17,288 nt of DNA from an uncultured Prevotella sp. (GTDB lineage: Bacteria > Bacteroidota > Bacteroidia > Bacteroidales > Bacteroidaceae), in the NCBI GenBank assembly GCA_900548585.1, contig URLI01000042.1, positions 1 through 17,288 on the forward strand. Reading direction: 5' to 3'. The stretch's first letter is position 1. Each line of letters begins with the position of its first letter. The notes under the pieces were generated by a model. The model worked only from the letters and a program-made list of their open reading frames with translations. It ran no database searches and had not been told where the DNA came from. Position numbers and translations under genes: made by a program. Positions 8,006 to 15,521 of this stretch are shown piece by piece.

Positions 8006-8797
8006 TCATGCGCCAATCCCGAAGACGCGCCGCACGTTGTCGTTGGTCTGCCGCGCCACCTCTTCCTCGCTGACACCGAGGCTTTCGGCGAGTTTCCTAA
8101 GCACATAAATGACGTAGGCACTCTCGTTGCGGTTGCCGCGCATAGGCACGGGAGCCATGTACGGGCTGTCCGTCTCAAGCACGATGCGCGACAGCGGCAC
8201 GTCGCGCAGCACCTCGGGCAGGTGGCTTTTCCTGAACGTCAGCACGCCGCCGATGCCGAGGACGAAGCCGTCGAACTGCAGCAGTTCCTCCGCCTCGCGG
8301 CTGTTCCCTGTGAAGCAGTGGAACACTCCGCCGGGAAGCTCGCGCGCATACCTTTTCAATATATTCACCATCTCGTTCTGTGCCTTGCGGCAGTGTATCA
8401 TCAGCGGCAGCCGCGTCTCCACCGACCATCTCACCTGCTCCTCGAACGCCTCGGCCTGTTCCGTGGCAAACTCGCGGCTCCAGTAGTAGTCCATCCCCAC
8501 CTCGCCGATGGCTATGAACGGCGGTGACGGCGGGTTGGGGGAGAGCAGCATAGCGTGCATACGGGCAAGCACTTCCTTGTAGTCGGCGCGGACCTCCTCC
8601 GGGTGCAGGCCTATCATGGGGCGGAAAAAGTCTGGATATTCGCGGCTAATTGCCACGACACGGTCCACCGATGGCAGGTCGATGGCCGGCAGGAACACCT
8701 TGCGCACCCCTGCCTCGCGCGCCCTTTCAATCGTCTCGCGCAGGTTCCCGGCATATTCCTCGCCGTCAAGGTGCGCGTGTGTATCTATAAATTTCAT
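8006..8797 (-). CDS. TatD-family metal-dependent hydrolase (DNase-like)
   Basis: A 263-aa cytosolic TIM-barrel hydrolase of the TatD family, whose members are metal-dependent DNases. All expected metal ligands are visible: His7 and His9 (DTHAHLD), Glu99 (IGEVGMDYY), His135 (MIHCRKA), His160 (FHCFTGN) and Asp210 (ETDSPYMAP). The length is typical of the family. The start is supported by the family-typical MKFIDTHAH beginning and by an AGGAAC sequence 5 bases upstream. The gene follows the 232-aa unknown gene at 27 bp on the same strand and converges with the FKBP gene at 3 bp. Which paralogue it corresponds to (TatD, YcfH or YjjV) cannot be decided. Confidence 0.93.
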   Translation of the reverse strand: MKFIDTHAHLDGEEYAGNLRETIERAREAGVRKVFLPAIDLPSVDRVVAISREYPDFFRPMIGLHPEEVRADYKEVLARMHAMLLSPNPPSPPFIAIGEVGMDYYWSREFATEQAEAFEEQVRWSVETRLPLMIHCRKAQNEMVNILKRYARELPGGVFHCFTGNSREAEELLQFDGFVLGIGGVLTFRKSHLPEVLRDVPLSRIVLETDSPYMAPVPMRGNRNESAYVIYVLRKLAESLGVSEEEVARQTNDNVRRVFGIGA

Positions 8798-8824
8798 TGT
8801 TCCTGTTAACTTGCTGACAATTAA

Positions 8825-9523
8825 TTAATAAAGCCGTTCCTCGTTGCGGCGGTAATAATACACCACGCCATATTTCCTGCATTCGGCATACCGCACCTCG
8901 GGCGGCTCGTTCTCGAAGTGCTTCTCTATCTGATTCCAAAGTTCCAGCAGTATCTCGTCAACCTCGGGGCGCAGTTCCCTGATTTTTTCGAGAGCCTTCG
9001 TCGAGTGTCCCTGCAGTTCTTTCTGCGAGTTGTATCGTTCGCGGAATATGTCGAGGTGTGTCGAGACCATGCCTATTGTCGGGTTGTATATCGGCCTTCC
9101 GCTGCCCTTGACGCGTTTTTTCTCACCCTCCACTATTTTCTCTCCCCACGATATTACAGCCTCCGCCGTCTTCAGCGGCGGCAGCGCCGTTGTCTTTTCC
9201 TCCATGCCGTAGAGCGGCAGCTGCGACCGCCTTATCTCCCCCCGCTCAACGCCCATCAGCAGCACCTGTATGAAGTGGCTCACATACATAGTGGCGTTGT
9301 GCATCAGTTCGTCCATACGGGGCGAGTTCCTCGTCTGCGCCGCCATCCTCACCTTGTACTGCTGGCACGCCGTGAGCAGCCTGTCGTATGCCGGCTGCGC
9401 GCGGTTCAGCGTTTTCCAGTCGATGAAGCGGTTCCGCACCGTATATACGTTGTCGTTCTCCAGCACCGTCCTCAGTGCCTTGAGCCGTGCGGAGTCCGTC
9501 TTGGGAAGTCTTCGGTATGGCAT
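8825..9523 (-). CDS. Conserved hypothetical protein, 232 aa, unknown function
   Basis: I do not recognise a characterised family, although the opening MPYRRLPKTDSARLKAL looks like a conserved Bacteroidales protein. No signal peptide or membrane segment is visible, so it is probably cytoplasmic. It is basic (many Arg and Lys), mainly helical in appearance, and has a mid-region GSGRPIYNPTIG (140-151) and a Tyr-rich C-terminus (YGVVYYYRR). One could imagine nucleic-acid binding, but nothing shows it. It sits between the polyprenyl synthase gene (78 bp upstream, with a hairpin terminator in the gap) and the TatD-family gene (27 bp downstream), so it is more likely cotranscribed with the latter. 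The reading frame is intact and its codon use matches the neighbours. Confidence 0.8.
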   Translation of the reverse strand: MPYRRLPKTDSARLKALRTVLENDNVYTVRNRFIDWKTLNRAQPAYDRLLTACQQYKVRMAAQTRNSPRMDELMHNATMYVSHFIQVLLMGVERGEIRRSQLPLYGMEEKTTALPPLKTAEAVISWGEKIVEGEKKRVKGSGRPIYNPTIGMVSTHLDIFRERYNSQKELQGHSTKALEKIRELRPEVDEILLELWNQIEKHFENEPPEVRYAECRKYGVVYYYRRNEERLY

Positions 9524-9560
9524 GTTGTATTCAAATTCTTGATAGGTGAAAAATCATATT

Positions 9561-9588
9561 CAAAAAACACATCACGGCTTGCCGTGGC
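9561..9588 (-). terminator. Intrinsic terminator after the polyprenyl synthase gene
   Basis: Bases 73-78 and 81-86 of this block (9573-9578, 9581-9586) form CACGGC/GCCGTG, a perfect inverted repeat. On the minus strand it is followed by TGTGTTTTTT. It lies 16 bases beyond the polyprenyl synthase stop and would separate it from the downstream 232-aa gene. Confidence 0.65.
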
Positions 9589-9601
9589 CGTTCCGCATTG
9601 C

Positions 9602-10576
9602 TCATTTCTTCCTGTTCATCATCTCGTTCGTGTAAGCCTCGAGCTCGCGCTTGCTCTCCGTGGGCAGGCACACGCGGTCCAGATAGCGTTTGCTCTGCGC
9701 GAAGTATTGCTCTATCTTGTCCTTCGCCATGCGGTCTATGCCAATCTCGTTGTAGATGCGCGTCACGGCGGCGATTTTCTCCCCGGCGTCGAAGTCCCTG
9801 GCGGCAACCCATCTCCCGAGCTCGGCGCGCTGTCCCGGTGTGGCATGGTTGAAGGCGTTTATCAGCATGAACGTCTTTTTGTTGCTCGTTATGTCGCCGC
9901 CTATGGCCTTCCCGAATACCGCCGGGTCGCCATATACGTCGAGGAAGTCGTCCTGCAACTGGAAGGCGAGGCCTATCTGCTCGCCGAACTTGTACAGGTT
10001 GTCCGCGTCTCCGGCAGGCGCGTCGGCAAGTATCGCCCCCATCTTCACCGCACACGCCAGCAGCACGCTGGTCTTGAGGCGTATCATCTCGATGTATTCC
10101 GCCTCCTTCACGTCGTCGCGGTTCTCAAACTCCATGTCGTACTGCTGCCCCTCGCCGATCTCGAGAGCCGTCTCGGTGAAGAGAGCCAGCACGTCGCCGA
10201 GTTTCGCTGCGGGGCATTTCGCCATGCGCTCGTATGCCAGCACCAGCATTGTGTCACCCGACAGTATCGCCGTGTTGGCGTTCCACTTCTTATGCACCGT
10301 CTCGTGTCCGCGCCTTATGTCGGCTTTGTCCATCAGGTCGTCGTGCAGCAGCGTGTAGTTGTGGTATGTCTCAAGCGCGCACGCCGACGACAGTATGCTC
10401 TCGGGGTCGTCCTTGTACATGTTGTAGGCCAGCAGCATAAGCACCGGCCGCACCCTCTTGCCGCCCATCGACAGCACATATTCTATTGGTTCGTACAGTC
10501 CCTTCGGCCTGCGCTCGTATGGCAGGTTCGCCAGGTAGTTGTTCACTGATTTCAGGATTTCTGCGGATGAATACAT
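9602..10576 (-). CDS. Short-chain polyprenyl diphosphate synthase
   Basis: A 324-aa soluble enzyme that condenses isopentenyl diphosphate with allylic diphosphates to supply quinone side chains and lipid carriers. Both aspartate-rich motifs are present: FARM DDLMD (79-83) and SARM DDFLD (209-213). Also visible are GGKRVRPVL (38-46), LHDDLMDKADIRRG and the KT of RLKTS (167-171). The FARM lacks the two-residue insertion of E. coli-type FPP synthases, and an aromatic residue (Tyr74) lies five positions before the first Asp. By known structure-length rules this favours a farnesyl or geranylgeranyl product over a long chain, but that is inference. The gene is 60 bp downstream of the TonB-like gene on the same strand and has a terminator after it. 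Confidence 0.92.
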   Translation of the reverse strand: MYSSAEILKSVNNYLANLPYERRPKGLYEPIEYVLSMGGKRVRPVLMLLAYNMYKDDPESILSSACALETYHNYTLLHDDLMDKADIRRGHETVHKKWNANTAILSGDTMLVLAYERMAKCPAAKLGDVLALFTETALEIGEGQQYDMEFENRDDVKEAEYIEMIRLKTSVLLACAVKMGAILADAPAGDADNLYKFGEQIGLAFQLQDDFLDVYGDPAVFGKAIGGDITSNKKTFMLINAFNHATPGQRAELGRWVAARDFDAGEKIAAVTRIYNEIGIDRMAKDKIEQYFAQSKRYLDRVCLPTESKRELEAYTNEMMNRKK

Positions 10577-10636
10577 ATTTTATTGTTATAGGTTATGCGT
10601 TTTAATTTCCAATCGCCGTGCCGTGGCGCGCGGTTG

Positions 10637-11353
10637 TCATATCTTGAACACCACGGGGATGATGAACAGCGTGCGGCATTTCCTGCCGTGGTCCTCTCCC
10701 GGTGTCCATTTCGGCATCATGCGCATCACGCGCAGGGCCTCGCTGTCGAGTGCCGTCCCTGCCGACTTAGTCACCTTGAAGTCGCTCAGCGTGCCGTCGC
10801 GGTTGATGACGAACTGCACCATCACCTCGCCCTGCTGCTTGTTTTTCAGTGCCTGCGACGGGTATCGCAGGTTCTTTGTAAGCCACTTCATCAGCTCAGC
10901 CGGGCCGCCGGGGAACTCCGGCAGCCGCTCCACCACCTGGAAGTGCAGTGGATTGTCCTTCCCGTCGAGGGTGGGTGCCGTGGCATCGTCGGGCGGCGCC
11001 ATCTCGTTCGCCGGCTCCTCCGCGTCAGAACTGGTTATGTCGTTCCGCGCGTCGTCCTGCTCCGGCGGCAGGTCGCTCGCCACTTCTTCCTCCACGATGT
11101 TGAGGCGTTCGGCAAGTGCCGGCGCAGGCATCGACGGTGCTGGCGCCTCGTATGCCTCCTGGTCTTCGGGCGGCATCATCTCGTAGTCCTGCGCCGTCTC
11201 GTCAAAGTCGGCATCGCCGGCATCGTCACCGGATGGGTTCGACGAGTACTCCAGCGCCGCCAGCAGCAGCGACAGCGCGACAACCAGACCGAGGAGAAAT
11301 CCCATCGGCCGGCGGCGTTCTATGTCGGCCCGTGCCGATTTCTTCACTTCCAT
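10637..11353 (-). CDS. Energy transducer TonB-like protein
   Basis: A 238-aa inner-membrane protein. TonB couples the proton-motive force, through ExbB/ExbD, to outer-membrane receptors. A short cytoplasmic basic N-terminus precedes one membrane segment (about 17-35, GFLLGLVVALSLLLAALEY). A periplasmic linker follows, rich in Asp, Glu, Ala and Pro rather than the classic Pro-Lys repeats. The C-terminal TonB domain (about 150-238) has PEFPGG, LRYPSQALKNKQQGEVMVQFVINRDG-type features and MPKWTPGEDHGR, all typical of Bacteroidetes TonB proteins. A good GGAAGAGG Shine-Dalgarno precedes the ATG. No ExbB or ExbD is nearby. No convincing promoter was found in 11354-11594. The outer-membrane receptor gene at the right end is a possible client type, but there is no specific link. 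Confidence 0.9.
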   Translation of the reverse strand: MEVKKSARADIERRRPMGFLLGLVVALSLLLAALEYSSNPSGDDAGDADFDETAQDYEMMPPEDQEAYEAPAPSMPAPALAERLNIVEEEVASDLPPEQDDARNDITSSDAEEPANEMAPPDDATAPTLDGKDNPLHFQVVERLPEFPGGPAELMKWLTKNLRYPSQALKNKQQGEVMVQFVINRDGTLSDFKVTKSAGTALDSEALRVMRMMPKWTPGEDHGRKCRTLFIIPVVFKI

Positions 11354-11594
11354 CGCCCTCTTCCGGTTATGTCCTTACGGGCATCGGCTTGCCATGGATT
11401 GACTGGCCGACGCTCCCTATTTGTCATGTTGAGAACACTAAAGTGCGTTTTCCTGCGTTATTATACCGTTGCACGATGCCTGCATGGGCATTCCTGCCTC
11501 GGCAGAATGTTAAGAATGAGACCACCGATAACCCACCGGGTGTCTGTTCGCACTATTTTTCTGCAAAAATAACACTCTTATGTGAGAAAAGATA

Positions 11595-11602
11595 TATCTT
11601 TG
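11595..11602 (+). promoter_or_regulatory. Probable porQ promoter (-7 element)
   Basis: TATCTTTG matches TAnnTTTG and lies 22 bases before the porQ ATG. No good TTTG -33 element was found at the expected spacing, so the promoter may be weak or activated. Confidence 0.55.
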
Positions 11603-11623
11603 TATTAAAAATATGGAAAGTAG

Positions 11624-12574
11624 ATGAAAAAAGTCGTTTTTACCCTAATAATCACCCTCCTCGCCACCGCCGCTGCCGCGCAGGAGAGCCACAACGCATA
11701 CAATTTCCTGCGGCTTCCGGTGAGCGCACATGCCGGCGCGCTCGGGGGCGACAACATAACGATAATCGAGGACGACCCGTCGCTGGTGTTCAGCAACCCG
11801 GCGCTGCTCGGCTCGGTGAGCGACAAGACCGTGGGCATGAACTTCATGACATACATGAAGGGGGCGTACACCGCAAGCGCGTCTTTCGGCAAGACGATCG
11901 GCCAGCGTGCCACGGTCGGGGTGACGGGGCAGTTCGTCAACTACGGCACGATGAAGGAGGTTGACGAGAACAACGTGCAGACGGGCGAGTTCTCGGCGAA
12001 GGACATCGCCATGGGGGGCGTGCTGAGCTATGAGCTGACCGACAATCTCGTGGGCGGCATCACCGCCAAGGCCGTGGCGTCATACATCGCGGGCTACAGC
12101 TCTTTCGCGATGGGGGTCGACCTCGGGCTGAACTACTATGACCCGGTGCGCGGATGGTCGCTGTCGGCGGTGGTGAGGAACCTCGGCGGGCAACTCAAGG
12201 CATACGACGACAACTATGAGAAAATGCCCATCGACTTGCAGGTGGGAGTGTCGAAACGGCTCGTGGGCTCGCCATTCCGGCTGTCGGCAACGCTTGTTGA
12301 CCTCAACCACTGGGACTACAAGTTCGTCAACCACCTCGTGGCAGGCGTTGATGTGATACTCTCGCCGCAACTCTACATCGCCGCAGGCTACAACTTCCGC
12401 CGCGCCGACGAGATGTCGATTGTCTCCGCCGGCGAGGAGAAGGGAAGCAGCCACGGCGCGGGGCTGTCACTCGGTGCGGGCGTGATGCTCGAGCGGTTCA
12501 AGATAAACCTCGCATACGCCAAGTACCATGTGTCGTCAGGCTCGCTAATGGTCAACGTCGCCTTCACCCTCTGA
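11624..12574 (+). CDS. porQ: Type IX secretion system protein PorQ
   Basis: A 316-aa outer-membrane beta-barrel protein. In Porphyromonas gingivalis PorQ belongs to the attachment complex with PorU, PorV and PorZ that anchors type IX cargo to the cell surface. Residues 1-19 form a signal peptide ending in AAAAQ. The mature start (NAYNFLRLPVSAHAGALGG, then DDPSLVFSNPALLG) is typical of the PorQ/PorV-like family, which is related to FadL-type barrels. Repeated amphipathic strands follow, and the protein ends SGSLMVNVAFTL with a terminal aromatic residue. The next gene on the strand is cmk, and porQ-cmk adjacency is also known in P. gingivalis, which supports the call. A possible hairpin (12588-12612) lies shortly after the stop. 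Confidence 0.9.
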   Translation: MKKVVFTLIITLLATAAAAQESHNAYNFLRLPVSAHAGALGGDNITIIEDDPSLVFSNPALLGSVSDKTVGMNFMTYMKGAYTASASFGKTIGQRATVGVTGQFVNYGTMKEVDENNVQTGEFSAKDIAMGGVLSYELTDNLVGGITAKAVASYIAGYSSFAMGVDLGLNYYDPVRGWSLSAVVRNLGGQLKAYDDNYEKMPIDLQVGVSKRLVGSPFRLSATLVDLNHWDYKFVNHLVAGVDVILSPQLYIAAGYNFRRADEMSIVSAGEEKGSSHGAGLSLGAGVMLERFKINLAYAKYHVSSGSLMVNVAFTL

Positions 12575-12624
12575 GGACGTGCCGTCTGGCTGGGTTTAAG
12601 TCCACGCCAGCCGCAAACTGTGTA

Positions 12625-12665
12625 GCAAATTCGGCGTATTTGCTGACCAAACACGCCGAATTTGC
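12625..12665. repeat. Inverted copy of the 22-bp repeat, forming a 13-bp stem
   Basis: GCAAATTCGGCGT (12625-12637) is the exact reverse complement of ACGCCGAATTTGC (12653-12665) in the first direct unit, with a 15-nt loop. The same arm could pair with any of the next units as well. It may work as a transcription stop after porQ, although there is no T-tract. Confidence 0.8.
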
Positions 12666-12752
12666 AATGTAAATACGCCGAATTTGCAATGTAAACACGC
12701 CGAATTTGCAATGTAAACACGCCGAATTTGCAACGTAAACACGCCGAGTTTG
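12651..12752. repeat. 22-bp tandem repeat, four units plus a partial fifth
   Basis: Units begin at 12651, 12673, 12695 and 12717, with a degenerate partial unit from 12739. The shared core is ACGCCGAATTTGCAA followed by GTAA. Units differ by single bases (a C/T at position 2 and a T/C near the end), so this is a clean minisatellite-like array without spacers. The 22-bp period is not a multiple of three. Confidence 0.92.
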
Positions 12753-12906
12753 TGTTGCGTTTTGCGTCTTAATGACGAGACGCCTGTTGCCGTTGCTCAC
12801 CCCACGGTTTGTCATCGTGGCTTCGTCGGGGTGGCAGGGTGTCCTTTCAGTGCCTGCGACGTTTTTCCCGTATGGAATGCGAAATTTGCCATTTCGAAAG
12901 AATTAT

Positions 12907-12937
12907 TTTGTGTTGCAATCCTTTTTCATTACCTTTG
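12907..12937 (+). promoter_or_regulatory. cmk promoter
   Basis: TTTG (12907-12910), 19 bases, then TACCTTTG (12930-12937) is a consensus Bacteroidetes promoter. The leader to the cmk ATG would be about 16 nt. Its presence shows that cmk does not depend on porQ transcription. Confidence 0.85.
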
Positions 12938-12959
12938 CCGATAGTAAAGACTGTATTCG

Positions 12960-13652
12960 ATGAAAAAGATAACGATAGCGATAGACGGTCATTCGTCGTG
13001 CGGAAAATCGACGATGGCGAGGGACCTTGCCCGCGCAATCGGGTATGTTTATGTTGACACCGGGGCTATGTACCGCGCCGTAACCCTGTTCGCCCTCCGC
13101 AACAACCTTTGTTCCGGCGACGGTGTGATAGATGACGTGGCACTGCGGCGGAAGATGCCGGAAGTGAACGTCACGTTCAGGTTTAATGCCGCGAAGGGGC
13201 GGCCTGATACATATCTCAATGGCGAACTGGTGGAGGACGAGATACGCGCCATGAAGGTGTCGGAGCATGTGAGCGCTGTGTCGGCGCTGCCGTTCGTGCG
13301 CGAGGCGCTCGTGGCGCAGCAGCAGCGAATGGGGCAGGAGAAAGGTATCGTGATGGACGGGCGCGACATAGGCACGGTGGTGTTCCCCGACGCCGAGCTG
13401 AAGGTGTTTGTGACGGCATCGCCGGAGGTGCGCGCCAGACGGCGTTACGACGAGCTGAAAGCCAAGGGTGTTGAGGCGGACTACGGCGAGATACTGGACA
13501 ATGTGCAGAAGCGCGACTATGCCGACAGCCACCGCGAGGTGTCGCCGCTGCGCCGCGCGGACGACGCCGTCGTTCTCGACAACAGTGCCATGACGATTGG
13601 GGAGCAGAACAAGTGGCTCCTGGAAAGATACATGGAGAGGGCTGCCGGTTAG
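12960..13652 (+). CDS. cmk: (d)CMP kinase (cytidylate kinase)
   Basis: A 230-aa cytosolic enzyme that phosphorylates CMP and dCMP with ATP, feeding pyrimidine nucleotide pools. The P-loop GHSSCGKS (10-17) is followed by YVDTGAMYRAVT, which contacts the nucleotide. The region GRDIGTVVFPDAELKVFVTASPEVRA is the family hallmark, with the Arg-rich lid (RARRRYDEL). The C-terminal RDYADSHREVSPLRRADDAVVLDNS is also diagnostic. Length is normal. The start at 12960 is fixed by the family-typical MKKITIAIDGHSS and by the promoter. Its stop lies 4 bp from the convergent MATE gene stop with no terminator between. Confidence 0.96.
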   Translation: MKKITIAIDGHSSCGKSTMARDLARAIGYVYVDTGAMYRAVTLFALRNNLCSGDGVIDDVALRRKMPEVNVTFRFNAAKGRPDTYLNGELVEDEIRAMKVSEHVSAVSALPFVREALVAQQQRMGQEKGIVMDGRDIGTVVFPDAELKVFVTASPEVRARRRYDELKAKGVEADYGEILDNVQKRDYADSHREVSPLRRADDAVVLDNSAMTIGEQNKWLLERYMERAAG

Positions 13653-13656
13653 GCCG

Positions 13657-15030
13657 CTAAGTCTTCTTCTGCCATCTCCCCCGGTATATCCTTATGAGGA
13701 ATATCGTGCCTCGGAAAGTCAGTTCGACCGCCATTGCAAACCACACGCCTGGCAGGCCGTAGCGCGGGGCGAGCAGGGCAGCGAGGGTGAGGCGGACGAG
13801 CCACATTGAGAAGAGGTTCATAATTGCCGGGCGGAGTGTGTCGCCTGCACCGACGCAGATGCTGTAGCCCACGATCGAGGCGGCGAAGAATGGCTCGGCG
13901 AACGCCTCTATGCGAAGCACGGTGGTGCCGAGCGAGCGTATCTCTGCGACGGGTGAGAGGAAACCGATCATCTCCGGCGCGAAGACATACATCAATATGC
14001 CCATGAACGCCATCACGCCCATGCCGAGCCATATCGTCATGTGGGCAAACGACTTGGTTAGGGCGCGCTGGCCGGCGCCGATGCTCTGGCCGACGAGAGT
14101 GGTGGCAGCCTCGCCGATGCCGTAGCCGGGCATGTAGCAAAGGCTCTCGGCGGTGACGGCGAACGAGTTGGCGGCGATGGCGAAGATGCCGAGCGGGGCA
14201 ACGATGATCGTGCTTACTATCTGCGCGCCGCCCATGAGTATTGACTGTGCCGCCATGGGCAGCGAGATTTTCAGGGCGTTCATAACGTATCCGCCGTTCC
14301 ACACGAAGCGTTCGCCGCTGTTGCGCAATGCCAGTATCTTGTTGCGGAACACCGCGAAGTAGGCCTGTCCCAGAGCGCCGATGATGACGGACACTGCCGT
14401 GCCGAGGGCAGCGCCCAGCACGCCGAGGTGCATTATGAAGATGAATATATAGTTGAAGCCAACGTCAAGGACACACATCGTTATGCTCATTATGCTCGGG
14501 ACGCGCATGTCGCCGGAGCTCTTCAGCATCGCGCCGGAGAGCGTTGACAACTGGAAGAATGGCATTATCAGCATGAACACGAGGAAATATGTGGTGGCAT
14601 CGCCGGCAATCTCGCTGCCGCCGCCGAGCCAGTAGGGCAGCCTGCCGCTGATGATAACGCCTGACATTGCTGCCAACAGGCTGAAAGCAAGTGTGCATAA
14701 AATGCCGTGGCGGAACACGGCGCGCGCCTTCGCGAAGTCGTTTGCGCCTATGAAGTGCGCCACCTGGACGGAAAATCCCATTGCGGCGGCGTTTGTTATG
14801 CTGCCGAAGAGCCATGTTGACGATTCTATCAGACCGATGCTCGCCGACTCCCTCGCACCTAAGTGTCCCACCATCGCCGCGTCGATGTAGAACATCAGCA
14901 CCGTGGTTATCTGTGCGAGGATGCCCGGCACGCTGAGCCATACGATCAGACTCATCTTCTGACCGCCCGTCATCTGCCGCCTGTCGCGTATCATCTCGAG
15001 CAGCGCGTCGCTCTTCTTCATCGAAAACAT
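13657..15030 (-). CDS. MATE family multidrug/toxin efflux transporter
   Basis: A 457-aa inner-membrane protein with about twelve hydrophobic helices in two related halves, as expected for the multidrug and toxic compound extrusion family. These pumps export cationic drugs and metabolites using a Na+ or H+ gradient. Typical segments are VPGILAQITTVLMFYIDAAMVGHLG near the N-terminus, NAAAMGFSVQVAHFIGA, and the second-half repeat ANSFAVTAESLCYMPGYGIGEAATTLVGQSIGAG. The start is either 15030 or 15021 (MKKSDALLEM); 15030 fits the promoter leader equally well. The gene has its own promoter. The substrate cannot be predicted. Confidence 0.93.
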   Translation of the reverse strand: MFSMKKSDALLEMIRDRRQMTGGQKMSLIVWLSVPGILAQITTVLMFYIDAAMVGHLGARESASIGLIESSTWLFGSITNAAAMGFSVQVAHFIGANDFAKARAVFRHGILCTLAFSLLAAMSGVIISGRLPYWLGGGSEIAGDATTYFLVFMLIMPFFQLSTLSGAMLKSSGDMRVPSIMSITMCVLDVGFNYIFIFIMHLGVLGAALGTAVSVIIGALGQAYFAVFRNKILALRNSGERFVWNGGYVMNALKISLPMAAQSILMGGAQIVSTIIVAPLGIFAIAANSFAVTAESLCYMPGYGIGEAATTLVGQSIGAGQRALTKSFAHMTIWLGMGVMAFMGILMYVFAPEMIGFLSPVAEIRSLGTTVLRIEAFAEPFFAASIVGYSICVGAGDTLRPAIMNLFSMWLVRLTLAALLAPRYGLPGVWFAMAVELTFRGTIFLIRIYRGRWQKKT

Positions 15031-15049
15031 CGTTGTATGTTCTGAGCCG

Positions 15050-15080
15050 CGAAGTTAACAATTTCCGTCAGAACGGCAAA
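15050..15080 (-). promoter_or_regulatory. Probable promoter for the MATE gene
   Basis: On the minus strand TTTG (15077-15080), 19 bases, then TAACTTCG (15050-15057) differs from TAnnTTTG by one base. The leader would be about 13 nt to the ATG at 15030. Confidence 0.6.
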
Positions 15081-15203
15081 AAAAGCGGCTCGGTTTTTTG
15101 CTGGTGTCACTGCAATCAGCCGGGGAACGGGTTGCCAAGTGGAAATGGAAAGATCAGTGTCGTAATGACCGGTTTGGGGTTAATATGGCATGGTAAAAAA
15201 ACA

Positions 15204-15235
15204 ACGGGCGATTTCTGCAGTCAGAAGTCGCTCGT
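15204..15235 (-). terminator. Stem-loop terminator ahead of the MATE gene
   Basis: ACGGGCGATTTCTG (15204-15217) and CAGAAGTCGCTCGT (15222-15235) form a 14-bp stem with a 4-nt loop. All pairs hold as plus-strand RNA (two G-U), and 12 of 14 hold on the minus strand. On the minus strand the stem is followed by TGTTTTTTT (15195-15203), a good U-tract. It would end the minus-strand RNA starting near 15484 before it reaches the MATE gene. Confidence 0.7.
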
Positions 15236-15484
15236 TTCTCTTCTCCGCCCACCGTGCCTTTCGGCTGCGGCCGTGCATCATTACATTTTAATTTCATTAG
15301 GGAAGTCCCCCCTCACGGGGCGTGTTGTTATCCTTTATCCAATCTTTCCCTTTCCTAAAAAACGTATGGCCTATTGGTTTCACAACCTTTTTACCTTGTA
15401 ATTTAACCCAAATCTTAATCCAATATCAATTAACCTAAATCTTTTACCTTAAAAAATACTTTGTTTAAAGACATGTTTTTAATT
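15204..15484 (-). ncRNA. Putative untranslated RNA or orphan leader
   Basis: A consensus promoter at 15491-15521 and a stem-loop with a U-tract at 15204-15235 delimit about 280 nt on the minus strand with no credible ORF (the longest early frame has 14 codons, MSLNKVFFKVKDLG). As RNA it is purine-rich and holds three small hairpins capped by GNRA tetraloops: GGUU-GUGA-AACC near 15377-15388, CCCC-GUGA-GGGG near 15310-15321, and GCC-GAAA-GGC near 15256-15265. It also carries a direct repeat AAGATTTRGGTTAA (15430-15443 and 15403-15416). It could be a small RNA, the long 5' leader of a gene that has been lost, or an attenuated leader of the MATE gene. I cannot name an Rfam family. Confidence 0.4.
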
Positions 15485-15490
15485 CCGATG

Positions 15491-15521
15491 CAAAGGTAGT
15501 GATGTTTTAATTGTGTGCAAT
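15491..15521 (-). promoter_or_regulatory. Strong minus-strand promoter with no gene behind it
   Basis: On the minus strand ATTG (15518-15521), 19 bases, then TACCTTTG (15491-15498) fits the Bacteroidetes consensus. Transcription would start near 15484 and run toward the MATE gene through the putative untranslated RNA. Confidence 0.75.

Larger units (their letters stand above)
12575..12959 (+). other. Intergenic region porQ-cmk carrying a repeat cluster
   Basis: This 385-bp gap holds, in order, a 6-bp-stem hairpin (12588-12593 with 12607-12612), an inverted copy and four to five direct copies of a 22-bp repeat (12625-12752), a second hairpin GCGTCT/AGACGC (12764-12783), and competing CCACG/CGTGG and CACCCC/GGGGTG inverted repeats (12798-12833). 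The cmk promoter comes last. Frames that are open through this region exist only because the 22-bp repeat happens to lack stops; no gene is supported. Confidence 0.7.

Noticed and set aside
8918..10549. Plus-strand open frame of 543 codons opposite the polyprenyl synthase and 232-aa genes
   Set aside because: It is a shadow of GC-rich codons on the other strand; the composition is unnatural (rich in Arg, His, Val, Gln) and the real genes opposite have clear motifs.
12651..12752. Possible CRISPR array
   Set aside because: Units are contiguous without spacers and only 22 bp long, and no cas genes are present.
12564..12815. Minus-strand 83-codon frame with repeating KFGVF/QIRRV peptides
   Set aside because: Produced by the 22-bp DNA repeat read in rotating frames; the period is not a multiple of three and the frame overlaps the porQ end.
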